NCBI RefSeq assembly: GCF_003324165.1
Contig: NW_025407843.1
Span: forward strand, 594,002 to 658,001
Source: Naegleria lovaniensis
Taxonomy: Eukaryota > Heterolobosea > Eutetramitea > Acrasida > Naegleriidae
Direction: 5' to 3'
DNA: 64,000 nucleotides
Positions 61,600 through 64,000 of the stretch are shown in pieces. The position numbers were made by a program, and so were the translations under genes. Position 1 is the first letter of the stretch, and every line of letters starts with the position of its first letter. Below the pieces are notes generated by a model. It ran no database searches, was not told the DNA's origin, and was given only the letters and a program-made list of their open reading frames with translations.

Positions 61600-64000
61600 A
61601 CGTTGGAATGATAATTATTATTGCCATCAGAATACTACGAACAAACGTAACCCACCCATGGAGAAAAGAGAACTATACCTCTGCTAAAAAGAACAAATAA
61701 CTTCACACAGGGCAGTGGCTGTATTTTTTTGATGTTTCTATTGGCTCAACTAACAAATAACACAACAACAACAACCAACAACGAACAACAGTGAATGATT
61801 GAAAGCATTGTAGATAATTCTATTGAATCTATCTCGTTTTATTTATTAATTATTAAACCAAAAGGCTTTCTTATTGTTTTACACGATTAAAAGTGAATTA
61901 ATACAAAGCAACATCGGTACAATAGCAAGTTTTTTGTGTAAGATGTCTGAACAAGTTTGTGCTTGGGTTTGGATTCCTCTCAGTAGGATTTTTAGAAAGA
62001 TTCAATATAACAATATATAATTTGTTTTTAATATCAATTAGTCCCAGGGGTTTGGCTCCACCTACTCTTTTTTTTGAGCCATTTTAACGACTTTACTATC
62101 AAAAAAAAATTTTGTTTTCAATAAGTCCTGTCCACGGTCCGAAGTTAACTGCTGAGGACGAGATATACTCAAATCCTAGGCTAATTTTCATTTGCTTTCT
62201 AATGGTGTTGAAATTTCTAAGAGGTGTGAAGTGGTTGTTGAGTTATTTCACTCTGAATTTTGAAGGTAAATTGGCCCAAAAAAAAATTTAATGTTGTAAA
62301 TGAAGAGAGGATGATTATTTATTATCGGACTGGTGTTTCAAACTGTAAAACCAGAGAGAAGCAATGAAATTGGAACACAAGGTTTTTGAGGACTTGTAAA
62401 TTTTTTTTAAAAATATTTTGGACTCAAAAATTCCAAGTTCAAAATGATAGAGAGGTCCAGCGAAAATATGAAATATAGCTCTTTTTCAATAAATACTGAT
62501 CAGCTGTATCTCAAATTGATATATGAAGTGTTACTCACCATGTAGAACACTAATATTATGGTTGTGTGCTGATGACTGACTCCTGACGCCGAAATGTGGT
62601 ACTCCTAGCCGCTGAATATGTCCGTGAGGGTGATGTTGCTTGACATGATATTCTCCTGATAATTAAACGTAGATTGTAGTGTGCGAGAGAGATTTGTAGA
62701 GTGTTTGTATTGTTTGTGACATGAACAGTGATGTACCTGTTGAATGAATCAGCTCCAGTGTTGGAGAGTCGGTTTTTCGCTGGAGGTGGAATATTTTTAA
62801 AAAATGTCAAAGTTCAAAATGATAGAAAAGTCAAGCCAAAACTTGAAGTGAGGCTCTATTTCGATAAATACTGATTGATATCATCTCTTATTTGAATATG
62901 TTATGTAACTCACTGGGTGAAATATTGTTATTAGATTTAAATTGAAGAAACAGAAACTGATTTGTGAGGAAGCGCACGTTTCACTCCAGAGGCTTTTTTC
63001 ATGATGATCTTTGATTTCTAGGTTACATACTATATATCAACAATTAGGTATTGATGTTATCTAGATGTACGTTTTGAAAATTTTAATATTTGTGAAGTAG
63101 TTGTTGAGATATTAAGGATCAAAATGAGCTTTCCCGGTCAGATCACGTCAAATGTCCCTCTTGACCAAAATATATAAAATAACGATTCCATTTCTTGGAC
63201 AGATATTAGGTTTTAATCCATAGAATATTGAGAGAGTTGAATTTTTGGTAGCTACTAAGTAGTTATTGAATTACACTTTAATACTTCTCACCAGTCCGAA
63301 AGTTGTTATAACAAAGTAACCATTACGATTTAAGGATTACTTTTTTCACGTATTGATAGGGTCTGACCTTTAGAACGTAATCCACATCTCTGTTGAGGAA
63401 ACTATGAAGTAAGTTTTTATCATGGTCGAGTTAAATCAGGACAGACGATTTTGAGGGCTAAAATTTCTTCAATTCAAAAAAATAAAAAAATGCTCAAAAC
63501 AAACCAGAGAAAATAATCCGATACGACTCTTCTGTTTCTTTGGAGATTGACTGATTCAGTTTTTCGATAAACCAGTGATTTCTATGTTGTATAATACATT
63601 GTGTAGAGTATTTCTATGACAATTGATGATGGATGTGATCATTATTGGTGGAGTATCATGATGAACGTTGTGGTAGTGTGATACCATGTCCTTCCGAGAG
63701 TGAGTTTGTCATGAACAATACACATCAACATGTTCATCATGATGAGTATGACACATCCATGTTGGTTGTACTCACTGAATCATCAATTTATGGAAGTGGT
63801 GTCTCACTCTTTCAATTCATTTTTCTTTTTCACGTGATATTACGATATTGAATAATTTTAAGAATATCACAGCGACTTTATATGATAATATATAGTGTGA
63901 TATTGTTATTTTGAAATTTGTGGAATTTATCTATATGAATTGATTTTGTTATGAGGCACATGAGCTGTGTTGAAAATGATTATTAATTAATTTTTGAAGA
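61600..64000. other. Repeat-rich region without a convincing gene
   Basis: About 2.4 kb, very AT-rich, with many stop codons in all frames. It holds diverged direct repeats (for example around 62440-62540 and 62808-62910, both containing TCAAAATGATAGA and AAATACTGAT), the second copy of the dispersed repeat, and A/T runs. A 68-codon ORF at 63645-63851 shows no protein-like features. It looks like decayed mobile-element sequence. Confidence 0.5.
62973..63042 (+). repeat. Dispersed repeat, copy 2
   Basis: Nearly identical to 60481-60550. Confidence 0.85.

Noticed and set aside
63645-63851. 68-codon ORF near the window end
   Set aside because: Low-information sequence in a repeat-rich region without splice signals or known motifs.

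Overview
This 64 kb window is nuclear DNA of a unicellular eukaryote. It is AT-rich and gene-dense, with short GTAAGT/YAG introns, eukaryotic tRNA genes, proteasome, cyclin, ARF/Ran-type GTPase and mitochondrial ribosomal protein genes, plus DIRS/Ngaro-like and P-element-like transposons. The gene content suggests a heterolobosean amoeboflagellate such as Naegleria. That assignment is inference; no species-diagnostic sequence was checked.

Layout. 1-9.7 kb: NEMF/Rqc2 (5' truncated by the window edge), an unknown gene, an Abitram/Simiate homolog, proteasome alpha-5 with an initiator tRNA-Met just upstream, a MORN-repeat protein and mitochondrial uL22. 10.4-16.1 kb: a SPRY protein, a divergent Ran-like GTPase, and a remarkable minus-strand gene that joins four enzyme domains (PLP aminotransferase, CoaB-like ligase, class II aldolase, SAM methyltransferase). 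16.4-25.3 kb: a possible DNA-binding or regulatory protein, an ARF-like GTPase abutting a BTB protein (perhaps one gene), a Ser-rich protein with an N-myristoylation-like start, and a B-type cyclin. 27.8-31.2 kb: a complete P-element-superfamily transposon with long terminal inverted repeats and a perfect 8-bp target duplication, whose transposase carries a C-terminal DEDDh exonuclease domain. 31.8-47.2 kb: a second cyclin, a dipeptide-epimerase-like enzyme, a membrane alpha/beta hydrolase, a GSAP (gamma-secretase-activating protein) homolog, a disordered protein and a third cyclin. 47.4-52.3 kb: tRNA-Lys, a PEBP protein, a secreted beta-propeller gene lying between two decayed fragments of a transporter gene, and a degenerate IPT/beta-helix gene. 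52.7-57.45 kb: a tyrosine-recombinase retrotransposon with split direct repeats and a striking array of short hairpins. 57.6-61.6 kb: the intact ENT-like transporter, a protein kinase and an unidentified ORF. The last 2.4 kb is repeat-rich and shows no convincing gene.

Sequence quality. At least a dozen otherwise conserved genes need one reading-frame change, always of the same sign (one missing base) and often at a short homopolymer. This looks like residual deletion error in a long-read assembly rather than gene decay, so affected genes are given as single CDS spans with the break noted. Exon boundaries are deduced from splice motifs and frame, not from transcripts.

Functional themes: cell-cycle control (three cyclins, two with cyclin B-like destruction boxes), protein quality control (NEMF, proteasome alpha-5), small GTPases that have lost the catalytic glutamine, and two mobile elements with unusual coding arrangements.
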